A stretch of DNA of 64,000 nt from Vibrio litoralis DSM 17657 (GTDB taxonomy: Bacteria; Pseudomonadota; Gammaproteobacteria; Enterobacterales; Vibrionaceae), in NCBI RefSeq assembly GCF_000426765.1, contig NZ_AUFZ01000016.1, positions 186,001 to 250,000 of the forward strand, given 5' to 3'. The translations under genes and the position numbers were made by a program. The notes below the pieces were generated by a model, which ran no database searches, was not told the origin of the DNA, and worked only from the letters and a program-made list of their open reading frames with translations. Positions 8,249 to 17,386 of this stretch are shown piece by piece (positions within the stretch are counted from its first letter, which is position 1; every line of letters starts with the position of its first letter).

Positions 8249-9694
8249 CTATTTCAATGCTACCTCGGGATCAATCTTTAAGGGTTGAGGGTTCATAGAA
8301 TCACTTGAAAAGCGTCCATGCTCAAGGTCATGAATAATACTCTTAACTTTCCCATCAGTAAGATCGTAATGTTTTATCTTTAGATACAAACCAGTAATAC
8401 AGTACAAAATCGCAGGTAGTACTGTAAATATAATCAATATACCATCAAGCGTTTCTTGAGTTTGCTGTACTGGCTGGCCATCGACAGTGCTTTGGAAGCC
8501 AAATAAAGCAAGCCCCCAGCCGATTAATGCCCCACCAACGGCAACGCCTAACTTGATCGTAAATATGTTAGCAGCAACGTTCATTCCCGTTATTCTGCGA
8601 CCGGTTTTCCATTCGCCGTAGTTGTTAGCATCGGTGATCATCGACCATTGTAATGGACCATTTGCACCTTGTAGCATTTGTAAAAATAGGTATAAAACCA
8701 GAGCTACAATCCAGTAATCTCCAGGGATAATAAAGAACAGTAGCCCAGACAAACCTAGTAAGACATTATTCCATATGGATAACTGTATTTTACAAAACCT
8801 GTCGGTGAATGGTTTTGCAATTAAGCTACCTAACATGGAGAAGATTGTTGTTCCTAATAAAAAGTAAGAAGCGGTATCTGCCCCTTTATTTAAGATATAA
8901 GTAACGTAATACAAGATCATACCTGCACGAACAACAAGCGATACGAGCATAGTAAAGTTGTAGACGGCTAAGATTCTCCATTGGTCATTTTTGACTAATA
9001 TTTTCAAATCGCGAAGGATGTCAATATTTTCTTCTTTTAATGGTTGAACCCGTTCTTTTGTGAATAAAAAGCAAAATAAGAACATTAAGCATCCAATCGC
9101 ACCAAATATAGTCATCGCAAGTTGAATACCCGCAGCCCGGTCTCCGGGTGATAAAAAGTCTGCTAAAGGTAAAATAGCCGCAGTACCTAGAGCGCCACCA
9201 ATCGGTGCAATAGCAAAGCGGTACGATTGCAATGACATGTTTTCTTTTGGATCGGCCGTAATCGCGGCACCTAATGAGCAATATGGAATATTTATCGCGG
9301 TATACATTAAAGTCATGAAAATGTAGGTAGCGACAGCAAAAATAATTTTACCAGTATCACCATAATCAGGAACGGTATAGACAAGTATGGTACTAACCGC
9401 AAATGGAATACTGATTATTAATAGGTAAGGGCGGAAGCGCCCCCACTTAGTGATAGTATTATCGGCAATAGCTCCCATAATTGGATCGGTGAATGCATCC
9501 AATAAACGAACTGCTAAGAACATCGTCCCCATTACAGCTGGCGATAGGCCATAAATATCCGTATAGAAATAGGCTAAGATTGCAACACATGAATCAAATA
9601 CGATATGGCTAGCGGCATCACCCATACCGTAGCCTATCTTCTCTGCTGGACGTATTTTTTCCGTAATCTGCTTATGTGAGGTTACTGTAGTCAT
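8249..9694 (-). CDS. yicJ: GPH-family alpha-xyloside transporter, YicJ-like
   Basis: This 481-residue twelve-helix symporter of the GPH family shows EKIGYGMGDAASHIVFDS at the first helix, RLLDAFTDPIMGAIADNT in the 2-3 loop and KWGRFRPYLL after it. It lies 12 bp downstream of the alpha-xylosidase gene, the same pairing as yicI-yicJ in E. coli. It probably brings isoprimeverose or other alpha-xylosides into the cytoplasm for YicI. An N-terminal extension of about 15 residues precedes the core domain. The start at 9694 follows an AAGGAGAT-like ribosome-binding site. Substrate assignment follows from the neighbour gene and is inference; membership of the GPH family is direct from motifs. Confidence 0.88.
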   Translation of the reverse strand: MTTVTSHKQITEKIRPAEKIGYGMGDAASHIVFDSCVAILAYFYTDIYGLSPAVMGTMFLAVRLLDAFTDPIMGAIADNTITKWGRFRPYLLIISIPFAVSTILVYTVPDYGDTGKIIFAVATYIFMTLMYTAINIPYCSLGAAITADPKENMSLQSYRFAIAPIGGALGTAAILPLADFLSPGDRAAGIQLAMTIFGAIGCLMFLFCFLFTKERVQPLKEENIDILRDLKILVKNDQWRILAVYNFTMLVSLVVRAGMILYYVTYILNKGADTASYFLLGTTIFSMLGSLIAKPFTDRFCKIQLSIWNNVLLGLSGLLFFIIPGDYWIVALVLYLFLQMLQGANGPLQWSMITDANNYGEWKTGRRITGMNVAANIFTIKLGVAVGGALIGWGLALFGFQSTVDGQPVQQTQETLDGILIIFTVLPAILYCITGLYLKIKHYDLTDGKVKSIIHDLEHGRFSSDSMNPQPLKIDPEVALK

Positions 9695-9706
9695 CGTATT
9701 ATCTCC

Positions 9707-12034
9707 TTATACGTCGACTTGGATCAGGAAGCGATGAGTATCGGCCCCAGAGAGTGATGATATTCTTACGGTGTCATCAAAAATTTCATGTGTAACACTG
9801 GCAGAAAATGGCTTCAGGCCATGTAAATGCAAAGTTAACTCTGATAATTCCCCATCAACAGTAATATCAAGTTCCATATCTCTACGCGTAATAGTCACTG
9901 TTATTTCTGTATGATTATCAGGGTTAATGACTCGAGCTTGAGTAGTCGTTTCATTAGATAACTGATATAAGTGAAATTCAGATGATTCGATGTAGTCATA
10001 ATCAACATCAGTTTGGTCGACACTGCGTGCCAATAATGAATTTGGGCGAACTAACAGAGGCAAACTCATAAAGTCATGTTTTTCATGTAGCCACTGGCCA
10101 CCTTCAATCACATCACCGGTTAATAAGTGTGTCCATTTACCTTTAGGCACATAAAAACTAACATCACCTTGCTCACTGAAAACTGGAGCGACAAGTAAGC
10201 TATCACCAAGCATATATTGAAGGTCTAAGGTGTGAGTCGTTAAGTCATTTTCAAACTCTAACCACATTGCACGCATCATTGGCGTACCTGTTTCTTGGGC
10301 TTCATACGCCATTGAATATAAATAAGGCATTAAGTTTGCTTTTAACTTTGTAAAACTTCTTACTACATCACACGACTCATCATCATAAGCCCATGGCACA
10401 CGGTAGGATTTACTACCATGTAACCGGCTATGACTTGAAAGTAATCCAAATGCACACCAACGCTTGTATAGGTGGGATGGAGCCGTGTTTTCAAAACCAC
10501 CGATATCATGGCTCCAGAAACCAAAACCGGATAAACCAAGAGAAAGGCCACCACGCAAACTCTCAGCCATAGATTCATAAGTCGCGTAACAGTCGCCACC
10601 CCAATGAACAGGGAATTGCTGTCCTCCAACCGTTGCAGAGCGAGCAAATAAAGCGGCTTGCTTTTTACCTAATTTACGCTCTAACACCCGATAAACCAGT
10701 TCGTTATACAAAAATGTATAGTAGTTATGCATTTTTTGAGGGCATGCACCATTGAACCATTTTACGTCTGTAGGAATTCGCTCACCAAAGTCAGTCTTAA
10801 AGCTATCAACACCCATATCAATCAGGCGTTCAAGGTGCGATTCATACCATTTGCATGCTTCAGGGTTTGTAAAGTCAACAATGCCCATGCCCGCTTGCCA
10901 GTGATCCCATTGCCAGACATTACCTTCTAAGTTTTTAAGTAAGTAGCCTTTATTTGCAGCTTCGGTAAAGAGTGGCGATTTTTGGCCTAGATAAGAATTA
11001 ATCCAAACGCAGATTTTTAAGCCTTTCGCTTTTAATCGAGAAAGCATACCTTCTGGATCTGGAAATGTTTTATCATCCCATTCAAAATCACACCATTGAT
11101 AAGGTTTCATCCAAAAACAATCAAAATGAAACACGTGAAGAGGTAGGTCTCTTTCAGTCATACCGTCAATAAACGAATTGACAGTTTCCTCATCATAATT
11201 GGTGGTAAATGACGTTGTAAGCCATAAACCAAAGGTCCAAGCTGGAGGGAGGCCTGGGCGGCCAGTGAGCTTAGTGTAATTGTTGAGGACGTCTTTACCT
11301 GTTGGACCATCAATCACGTAGTAACTAAGGTACTCCCCCTCAACACTGAATTGCACTTTGGAGACTTTTTCAGATGCGACTTCAAAAGACACATTTTCAG
11401 GATGGTCGACAAAAACGCCATATCCTTTATTTGTCATGTAAAAAGGAATGCTTTTATAGGCTTGTTCAGTACTAGTCCCGCCATCTTTATTCCATGTTTC
11501 AACTTGTTGGCCATTTTTAACAAGTGCAGTAAACCGTTCGCCTAGGCCATATACAAGTTCGCCAACACCAAGATCTAGACGCTCAAAAAAGTAATTTTTA
11601 TTTGCTTGTTTATCAGTCGCATAACCTGATGATTTTGTGGTCGATTTAGTTATTTCTATCCCATTTCGGTAAAAGCTGATCCCCCAAAAATCTTTCTTAA
11701 TTCGAATTTCTAAGTTGCCATTTTTAGCAATAAACTCTTCTTCTGTATCAGTTATATTAAAGCGGGTATGAGTATTGGTAAGTGCAAAGCGAGGATACTT
11801 GTCCACTCTACCTCTGAAATGCTCATAGCGGACACCGATAACATTTTCGATAGGAGCACTGATGGTTATTGTAAATAGCGGAGAACCTATTTGGTTTTCT
11901 CTTACCTTGCCATCAATAGGAGAAACATAAACAACAATCTCATCATCTTGGGTTTGTTGGTATTCAAAGGTGCAAACTGGAGAAATAATATTTAAGTTTT
12001 CTTGGATTAACCAGTTGCCGTCACTAATTTTCAT
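9707..12034 (-). CDS. yicI: Alpha-xylosidase, GH31
   Basis: This 775-residue protein is close to E. coli YicI (772 residues) along its whole length, starting with the shared [11 protein letters not shown]. It releases alpha-linked xylose from isoprimeverose-type oligosaccharides with retention of configuration. The catalytic nucleophile D415 lies in [12 protein letters not shown] and the acid/base D481 in HWGGDCYA. These match D416 and D482 of the E. coli enzyme. The substrate-pocket segment FHFDCFWMK and the [18 protein letters not shown] loop are also conserved. There is no signal peptide, so it is cytoplasmic. The gene heads a two-gene unit with the YicJ-like transporter. Being beside xylA, xylB and xylR places its product xylose directly into the isomerase pathway. 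Confidence 0.97.
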   Translation of the reverse strand: MKISDGNWLIQENLNIISPVCTFEYQQTQDDEIVVYVSPIDGKVRENQIGSPLFTITISAPIENVIGVRYEHFRGRVDKYPRFALTNTHTRFNITDTEEEFIAKNGNLEIRIKKDFWGISFYRNGIEITKSTTKSSGYATDKQANKNYFFERLDLGVGELVYGLGERFTALVKNGQQVETWNKDGGTSTEQAYKSIPFYMTNKGYGVFVDHPENVSFEVASEKVSKVQFSVEGEYLSYYVIDGPTGKDVLNNYTKLTGRPGLPPAWTFGLWLTTSFTTNYDEETVNSFIDGMTERDLPLHVFHFDCFWMKPYQWCDFEWDDKTFPDPEGMLSRLKAKGLKICVWINSYLGQKSPLFTEAANKGYLLKNLEGNVWQWDHWQAGMGIVDFTNPEACKWYESHLERLIDMGVDSFKTDFGERIPTDVKWFNGACPQKMHNYYTFLYNELVYRVLERKLGKKQAALFARSATVGGQQFPVHWGGDCYATYESMAESLRGGLSLGLSGFGFWSHDIGGFENTAPSHLYKRWCAFGLLSSHSRLHGSKSYRVPWAYDDESCDVVRSFTKLKANLMPYLYSMAYEAQETGTPMMRAMWLEFENDLTTHTLDLQYMLGDSLLVAPVFSEQGDVSFYVPKGKWTHLLTGDVIEGGQWLHEKHDFMSLPLLVRPNSLLARSVDQTDVDYDYIESSEFHLYQLSNETTTQARVINPDNHTEITVTITRRDMELDITVDGELSELTLHLHGLKPFSASVTHEIFDDTVRISSLSGADTHRFLIQVDV

Positions 12035-12250
12035 ACGTAGTCCTTATTTCAAAAAAATCAAATATTCTTATGCTATTACACTGAGTTATATTGGTTTGAA
12101 AGGTTCATATTCCTTCGACAATCTTCACTGCTTAAAGGCTTACGTTCTAGCTTATAATTCTGCATTTTGAGGTGGCTTGGGTATATTAAACATACACTTA
12201 ACAATTAGAGCTGCAGATTGACTCTACAACTCCATATATATTACGTTTGC

Positions 12251-13570
12251 TTATTTAAAGATGTAGCTGTTTACAATGTTTTCTAAATATTCTTGTTTGC
12301 CTGATTGTTTAACAGGTTGAATATTGTTGTCGGTTGCATATTTAGCGACATCTTCAAGTGACATTGCGCCAGTCAAGATCTTCTTACCTAGGTCTTCATT
12401 CCAACCCGCGTAACGCTGTGCAATGTTTTGAGACAATTGGTCGTTTTCAATCATCGTAGCAGCACGCTCTAGTGATAGCGCCATAGTGTCCATACCACCA
12501 ATGTGACCGTAGAATAGGTCTTCACCATCAATAGAAGGACGACGTACGCGTGAGTCGAAGTTAAAGCCACCAGTGGTAAAACCACCGGCTTTTAGGATTT
12601 CATACATAACGAGGGTATTTTCTTCAACGCTATTCGGGAATTGGTCTGTATCCCAACCTAATTGTGGGTCACCACGGTTTGCGTCGATGGAACCAAGTAA
12701 ACCTAAGGAAGCGGCGGTTGCAACTTCATGTTGGAAGCTATGGCCCGCAAGGGTTGCGTGGTTTGCTTCAATGTTTACTTTAATTTCGTTTTCAAGGCCG
12801 AAGTCTTTTAAGAAACCATAGACTGTCGCTGTGTCGTAGTCATACTGGTGCTTAGTTGGCTCTTGTGGCTTAGGCTCAATTAAAATGGTGCCTTTAAAGC
12901 CAATCTTGTGTTTGTGCTCAACCACCATTTGCATCAAGCGACCTAGTTGATCACGCTCTTGACGAAGATCAGTATTGAGTAGCGTTTCGTAACCTTCACG
13001 ACCACCCCACAGTACGTAGTTTTCACCACCCAAGCGTTTCGTTGCGCCCATCGCATTAAATACTTGAGTCGCCGCATAAGCGAAAACTTTAGGATCAGGG
13101 TTAGTGCCTGCACCTGCAATATAACGAGGGTTTGAGAAGGCATTAGCCGTACCCCAAAGTAGTTTAAGGCCCGTTTCAGATTGTTTTTGCTCTAGAACAT
13201 CCACCATTTCTGCAAAGTTGTTCACATATTCTTTTAGAGAGTTGCCTTCTGGCGCAACGTCAACGTCGTGGAAACAGTAATAAGGCACGTTTAACTTGCT
13301 GAAGAATTCAAAAGCAGCGTCAGCTTTCATTTTTGCCATTTCCATTGCATCACCAGCTTGGTGCCAAGGGCGGTCAAAGGCTGGATTACCGAAAATATCG
13401 TGACCTTGCCAGCAGAAGTTATGCCAGTAACAAGCAGCAAATCGTAAATGCTCTTTCATCGATTTGCCTAAAATCATTTTGTCTGCGTCGTAATGACGGA
13501 AAGCGAGAGGATTAGTGGTTTCACTACCTTCAAACTTAACTGGCGCTACATTTTTAAAATATTCAGTCAT
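12251..13570 (-). CDS. xylA: D-xylose isomerase
   Basis: This enzyme converts D-xylose to D-xylulose, the first step of the isomerase pathway, with divalent metals. The frame is open to 13633, but the better start is the ATG at 13570. It follows GGAATGAAAATC, aligns with the E. coli N-terminus (MxxYF) and gives 439 residues against 440 in E. coli. The catalytic pair is H101 and D104 in [11 protein letters not shown]. Metal-binding segments are [27 protein letters not shown] and GSIDANRGD...GWDTDQFP. Xylose isomerase is a cytoplasmic tetramer. The promoter must lie in the 447-bp gap to xylB, within or beside the xylE remnant. Control by the divergent XylR is expected but I could not place its operator. 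Confidence 0.98.
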   Translation of the reverse strand: MTEYFKNVAPVKFEGSETTNPLAFRHYDADKMILGKSMKEHLRFAACYWHNFCWQGHDIFGNPAFDRPWHQAGDAMEMAKMKADAAFEFFSKLNVPYYCFHDVDVAPEGNSLKEYVNNFAEMVDVLEQKQSETGLKLLWGTANAFSNPRYIAGAGTNPDPKVFAYAATQVFNAMGATKRLGGENYVLWGGREGYETLLNTDLRQERDQLGRLMQMVVEHKHKIGFKGTILIEPKPQEPTKHQYDYDTATVYGFLKDFGLENEIKVNIEANHATLAGHSFQHEVATAASLGLLGSIDANRGDPQLGWDTDQFPNSVEENTLVMYEILKAGGFTTGGFNFDSRVRRPSIDGEDLFYGHIGGMDTMALSLERAATMIENDQLSQNIAQRYAGWNEDLGKKILTGAMSLEDVAKYATDNNIQPVKQSGKQEYLENIVNSYIFK

Positions 13571-13665
13571 GATTTTCATTCCATGTTTGTGTTGGTGTGA
13601 ATTAATCATTGCTGCATATCGATATTTGCTCAATTATGAAATTTAATAATCAAATTCACCTATTT

Positions 13666-13944
13666 GTTTATTGTGCTTTATATCTCAATGTTGGACTTAT
13701 ATTGCTATGTTTCATAATTTCTCCAATGTATATCGTTGAAATTACGCCACCTAGCAAGCGAGGTAGTCTGGTTTCTTGCAATCAGTTTGCGATTATTTTC
13801 GGTATGCTAATTGTTTATTTTGGCAATTATGGCATTGCTTTATTGGGTAATGATGATTGGTTATATACCGTCGGTTGGCGCTATATGTTTGCCTGCTGTG
13901 TCATTCTTACTACAATCAAGGTTAACGATGGGCTGAATAGTTAG
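13666..13944 (+). pseudogene. xylE: Remnant of a XylE-type D-xylose:proton symporter
   Basis: A plus-strand frame (open from 13609) contains an unmistakable piece of the sugar-porter family. ISPMYIVEITPPSKRGSLVS is followed by NQFAIIFGMLIVYFGNYGIA and WLYTVGWRYMFA. These match E. coli XylE around helix 4 to helix 5 (PMYIAE...RGKLVSFNQFAIIFG...TDGWRYMFA). Homology covers only about 65 of roughly 490 residues. It has no credible start, lacks helices 1-3 and everything after helix 5, and ends in an unrelated tail (TTIKVNDGLNS). A strong terminator sits at its stop, as if the true 3' end was retained and the middle deleted. Decay of this gene leaves uptake to the ABC and GPH systems. Confidence 0.85.
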
Positions 13945-13973
13945 GGCTAAGCTTATCCTTGTGCTTAGCCCTA
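13942..13973. terminator. Bidirectional terminator after the xylE remnant and xylB
   Basis: TAGGGCTAAGC and GCTTAGCCCTA form a perfect 11-bp stem with a 10-nt loop. The stem starts at the stop codon of the plus-strand remnant and is followed there by TGTTTTAG. It is also 44 bp beyond the xylB stop on the other strand. Confidence 0.7.
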
Positions 13974-14017
13974 TGTTTTAGTGAGTTAAAGTTTTTGCGA
14001 ATTAAAATCATTGTTGA

Positions 14018-15469
14018 TTAAAATAAGCCTTTGAGTTGAGAATAAAGTTGCTGGAATTGCTCACGCTTGGCTTGGTAGGTTTGGTACTTCTTAGAATCAG
14101 AATGGTGGGTTTCCACTAATGCAGGAACAGGGCAAATAGCGTCAATATCAGCATTTGGTGTGACAGCAAGCTGGGCTAAACGAGCAGCACCAAGAGCTGG
14201 GCCAACATCACCACCTTCTCTGAACACTAGTGTCATACCCGTAATATCTGAAAGCATTTGGCGCCAGTAAGCACTGCGAGCACCACCACCAATTAGGCAT
14301 ACTTCCTCTGGTACGAACTCCGTTACGTGCAGCGCATCAAAGCCATCGGCAAACGCAAAGCCTACGCCCTCTAAAACGGCCAAGCCTAGATCGGCACTGG
14401 TTGTTTCGTGAGTCATACCAAAGAATACGCCTTTGGCATTCGGGTTGTTATGCGGGGTACGTTCACCGGACAAGTAAGGTAAAAAGATCACCTCGGAGTC
14501 TGGGTTAGGGTGTTGCTCAATATTTTTTAGTAGAGTCGGAACATCGGTGGTATTGGTCAGTTTAGCGACCCAATCAAGGCAAGAGGCGGCGCTGAGAATG
14601 ACCGACATAGTATGCCAAGTATTCGGAAGGGCATGACAAAAACTATGAAGTGCAGATTCTGGATTGGAGATAAAGCCATCACTTGCGGCAAAGTATACGC
14701 CTGAAGTACCTAAAGAAAGCATGGCTTGGCCGGGCTTAGTAATACCGACACCCACCGCTCCAGCGGCGTTATCACCGGCACCTGCGACAATCGGTACCGC
14801 TGGCATGCCCCACTGGCTAGCAAGTTCAGCGTACAGCTTTCCAGTGATCTCATTACCTTCATATAAATCTGGCATATGCTGACGATCTAAGCCTGTTGCT
14901 GCCAGGATGCTGTCATCCCAATCGCGCTTTTCAACATCAAGCCACATGGTTCCTGCCGAATCAGACATATCAGAAGCAAATTGGCCGCATAGTTTGTAGC
15001 GAAGATAGTCTTTTGGTAGCAGCACTTTATCAATACGAGCAAAGTTCTCTGGCTCATGCTCCTGTACCCATTTTATTTTAGGGGCAGTAAAGCCGGGCAT
15101 CATGATATTACCCGTGATCTGACGGCTATTCGGCACAATCTCTTCGAGTATTTTACATTGTTTTTCACAACGGCCATCATTCCATAAAATAGCCGGACGG
15201 ATGATGTCACCATTACGATCTAACAAAGTTGCCCCATGCATTTGGCCAGATAAGCCTATTGCTTTAACGCCAGATAAGTCTTGCTGTTGGCTCATTTTAT
15301 CTAGGGCAGTTTGAGTCGCTAGCCACCAGTGTTCAGGGTTTTGCTCCGACCAAAGTGGCTGTGGGCGAGAAATGGTTAGTGACTCTTGCTGAGTGTTGAG
15401 AATATGCCCTTCAACGTTAAGTAAGATAACTTTAACGCCAGATGTTCCTAAATCGATACCGATAAACAT
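14018..15469 (-). CDS. xylB: D-xylulose kinase
   Basis: This FGGY-family kinase phosphorylates D-xylulose with ATP to xylulose 5-phosphate for the pentose phosphate pathway. It has 483 residues against 484 in E. coli. The N-terminal phosphate-binding motif FIGIDLGTSGVKVILL begins at residue 2. The substrate loop LSGQMHGATLLD lies near residue 73. The catalytic base is D233 in GAGDNAAGAVG, the same number as in E. coli. The C-terminal ATP-binding segment CLIGGGARSAYWRQM is intact. The ATG at 15469 follows AGGTAAAATT. The gene is divergent from xylR across 171 bp. Unlike E. coli it is separated from xylA by a 447-bp gap with a terminator and a pseudogene, so xylA probably has its own promoter. 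Confidence 0.98.
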   Translation of the reverse strand: MFIGIDLGTSGVKVILLNVEGHILNTQQESLTISRPQPLWSEQNPEHWWLATQTALDKMSQQQDLSGVKAIGLSGQMHGATLLDRNGDIIRPAILWNDGRCEKQCKILEEIVPNSRQITGNIMMPGFTAPKIKWVQEHEPENFARIDKVLLPKDYLRYKLCGQFASDMSDSAGTMWLDVEKRDWDDSILAATGLDRQHMPDLYEGNEITGKLYAELASQWGMPAVPIVAGAGDNAAGAVGVGITKPGQAMLSLGTSGVYFAASDGFISNPESALHSFCHALPNTWHTMSVILSAASCLDWVAKLTNTTDVPTLLKNIEQHPNPDSEVIFLPYLSGERTPHNNPNAKGVFFGMTHETTSADLGLAVLEGVGFAFADGFDALHVTEFVPEEVCLIGGGARSAYWRQMLSDITGMTLVFREGGDVGPALGAARLAQLAVTPNADIDAICPVPALVETHHSDSKKYQTYQAKREQFQQLYSQLKGLF

Positions 15470-15567
15470 AATTTTACCTTCTGATTAACATGTTATTTTA
15501 ATCATTAACGGTTATCTAAATTTGTACAATTATGTTTTTTGGTTCTTTCTTTTATAGATTTCACGAA

Positions 15568-15583
15568 CGTAAGCTAAATCACA
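15568..15583. promoter_or_regulatory. Candidate CRP-binding site between xylB and xylR
   Basis: CGTAAGCTAAATCACA matches 12 of 16 positions of the CRP consensus dyad (TGTGATCTAGATCACA), with one half-site perfect. It lies 58 bp before the xylR start and 98 bp from the xylB start. Catabolite control of divergent xyl promoters is established in E. coli. This site is an inference from the match. Confidence 0.4.
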
Positions 15584-15640
15584 GAACCTGCCCTTTAAGT
15601 ATTTATAATTCAGTGCACTGATCAATTAAGAAAGAGCCTT

Positions 15641-16852
15641 ATGGATAAGAAATATCGAATTGCACTTTTGTTTAATGCTAACAAGGTGTACGACAGGCAG
15701 GTTATTGAAGGCATTGGTGAATATATTCAAGCAAGCCAATGTGATTGGGATATTTTTCTTGAGGAAGATTTCACCACCAATATGAATAATTTTCACAATT
15801 GGCAGGGTGATGGAGTTATTGCAGATTTTGATAATTTAGAGGTTATTTCTCAATTATCGAACACTAATATTCCGGTTGTGGGGGTCGGGGGATCCTATCA
15901 ATCGGATGAAGATTATCCTGCTGTGCCTTATGTGGCCACCGATAATCATGCGATCGTTGATATGGCGTTCCAGCATTTAAAAAGCAAAGGAATTGAAAGT
16001 TTTGCTTTCTATGGTTTACCAAATACTTCTCCTCATGGATGGGCGCATGAGCGGCGTAAAGCGTTTAACAAAATCGTTGCCAATGAAGGTTATCCATCGT
16101 CCATCTACTTAGGCAATGAAACGTTACCGCAGACCTGGCAATACGATATGAACCGTTTGTCTGACTGGCTACAAATGCTGCCTGCTGGTACCGGAATTAT
16201 TGCGGTAACCGATGCCAGAGCCAGACATTTATTACAAGCTTGTGATCATTTAAATATCATGGTGCCGGACCGTATTTCTGTGATTGGTATCGATAATGAA
16301 GAGTTGGCGCGCTATTTAACCCGCGTATCGTTAAGTTCGGTCGGGCAAGGCTGTAAATCCATGGGACACAAAGCGGCAAGAATGCTGCATAGATTATTAG
16401 AAAAGCAAGAGACAGAAAGTAGTGACTCATCGAAAAGCCATGTGATTAAGCATGCGCGGGTGCTTGTGCCGCCAACTAAGGTTTACCAAAGGCAAAGTAC
16501 CGACTACCAGGCTTTGAAAGATCCTTTTGTCATTCAAGCTATGCACTTTATTCGCCAGCATGCTTGCAAAGGGATTAAGGTTGAACAAGTGCTAGATCAT
16601 GTTGGAATATCTCGTTCTAATATGGAAACTCGTTTTAAAGACGAACGAGGTCATTCACTGCACCAGGAGATTCACAATTCTAAGCTAGATCGAGCAGGGA
16701 GCCTGCTTCAGTCAACAGAACTACCAATTGCTGAAATTGCAGAGTTATGCGGTTACCCCTCATTGCAATATATGTACTCTGTGTTTAAGAAAACCTTTGA
16801 GAAGACGCCAAAAGAGTACCGTATGGAGCACATTCAGCATGTTGTTGAGTAG
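15641..16852 (+). CDS. xylR: Xylose operon transcriptional activator
   Basis: This 403-residue regulator has two parts. Residues 1 to about 285 form a LacI/ribose-binding-like ligand domain, with YRIALLFNANKVYDRQVIEGI at the start and ISVIGIDNEELARYLT in the second lobe. Residues about 300-400 hold an AraC-type double helix-turn-helix. Its first helix-turn-helix is VEQVLDHVGISRSNMETRF; the second, IAEIAELCGYPSLQYMYSVF, ends in KTPKEYR. In E. coli XylR binds D-xylose and activates xylA and xylF promoters. It is slightly longer than the E. coli protein (392). It is divergent from xylB. The neighbouring genes and the candidate CRP site fit that role. Confidence 0.95.
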   Translation: MDKKYRIALLFNANKVYDRQVIEGIGEYIQASQCDWDIFLEEDFTTNMNNFHNWQGDGVIADFDNLEVISQLSNTNIPVVGVGGSYQSDEDYPAVPYVATDNHAIVDMAFQHLKSKGIESFAFYGLPNTSPHGWAHERRKAFNKIVANEGYPSSIYLGNETLPQTWQYDMNRLSDWLQMLPAGTGIIAVTDARARHLLQACDHLNIMVPDRISVIGIDNEELARYLTRVSLSSVGQGCKSMGHKAARMLHRLLEKQETESSDSSKSHVIKHARVLVPPTKVYQRQSTDYQALKDPFVIQAMHFIRQHACKGIKVEQVLDHVGISRSNMETRFKDERGHSLHQEIHNSKLDRAGSLLQSTELPIAEIAELCGYPSLQYMYSVFKKTFEKTPKEYRMEHIQHVVE

Positions 16853-16874
16853 TCGCTTATTTTGAATAATATCT

Positions 16875-16888
16875 ATTTCTTGTAAGAA
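16875..16888. promoter_or_regulatory. ATTTCTTGTAAGAA motif upstream of the BOF-protein gene
   Basis: This 14-mer with near-palindromic core TTCTTGTAAGAA lies 88 bp before the BOF-protein start. Exactly the same 14-mer occurs upstream of lapC at 20954-20967. A shared regulator is possible. The binding factor is unknown. Confidence 0.3.
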
Positions 16889-16975
16889 TTTTCACATTCC
16901 CTTCACGCTTGTTGATGCAAGATAGTGTCATTGAAAGAGCGAAAGCACTTAAACCAGTTGTAGTAAGGGTATTGA

Positions 16976-17374
16976 ATGAAAAAATTATTATTAGTGTGTG
17001 CATTGAGTTTTGCCGCCACACCAGTGCTGGCGGACAATCATCTTGTGACGGCGGATGGAACACCTGTGGCCCAGCAAAGCAAAGGTGGCTTTCAAGGCCC
17101 AACCCAATCAAAACGTATTATTCGTGATGTCATTAGCTCTCTTAATGCCAGCGATGATACTAAAGTGGAGCTAACTGGTAACTTAACCATGTCTTTAGGC
17201 GATGAAGATTATATGTTCCAAGATGCTACTGGTGAAATTTCAGTTGAGATAGATGATGACCTTTGGTTTGGCCGCACTGTGACACCAGATAACACCATCA
17301 TCCTTCGCGGTGAAGTGGAAAAAGATTGGAATAATACGTCGATTGATGCTGATTCATTAGAAGTGGTTCAATAA
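16976..17374 (+). CDS. Periplasmic BOF-fold stress protein, YgiW/YdeI family
   Basis: This 132-residue protein has a Sec signal peptide (MKKLLLVCALSFAATPVLA, cleaved about residue 19) and a bacterial OB-fold domain (PF04076). Family features are GGFQGP, then SLNASDDTKVELTGNLTMSLG, YMFQDATGEISVEIDDDLW and the closing IDADSLEVVQ. Members such as YgiW and YdeI are periplasmic and linked to stress tolerance, and the fold may bind small cationic ligands. The gene is convergent with lapB, with only 12 bp between the stops, and no separate terminator is visible. A motif upstream is shared with the lapC promoter region. The molecular role here is unknown. Confidence 0.88.
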   Translation: MKKLLLVCALSFAATPVLADNHLVTADGTPVAQQSKGGFQGPTQSKRIIRDVISSLNASDDTKVELTGNLTMSLGDEDYMFQDATGEISVEIDDDLWFGRTVTPDNTIILRGEVEKDWNNTSIDADSLEVVQ

Positions 17375-17386
17375 ACGTTTCAAACA

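Noticed and set aside
13609..13944. A functional 111-residue membrane protein
   Set aside because: Its recognisable part is an internal piece of a 12-helix transporter, with unrelated ends and no start signal.
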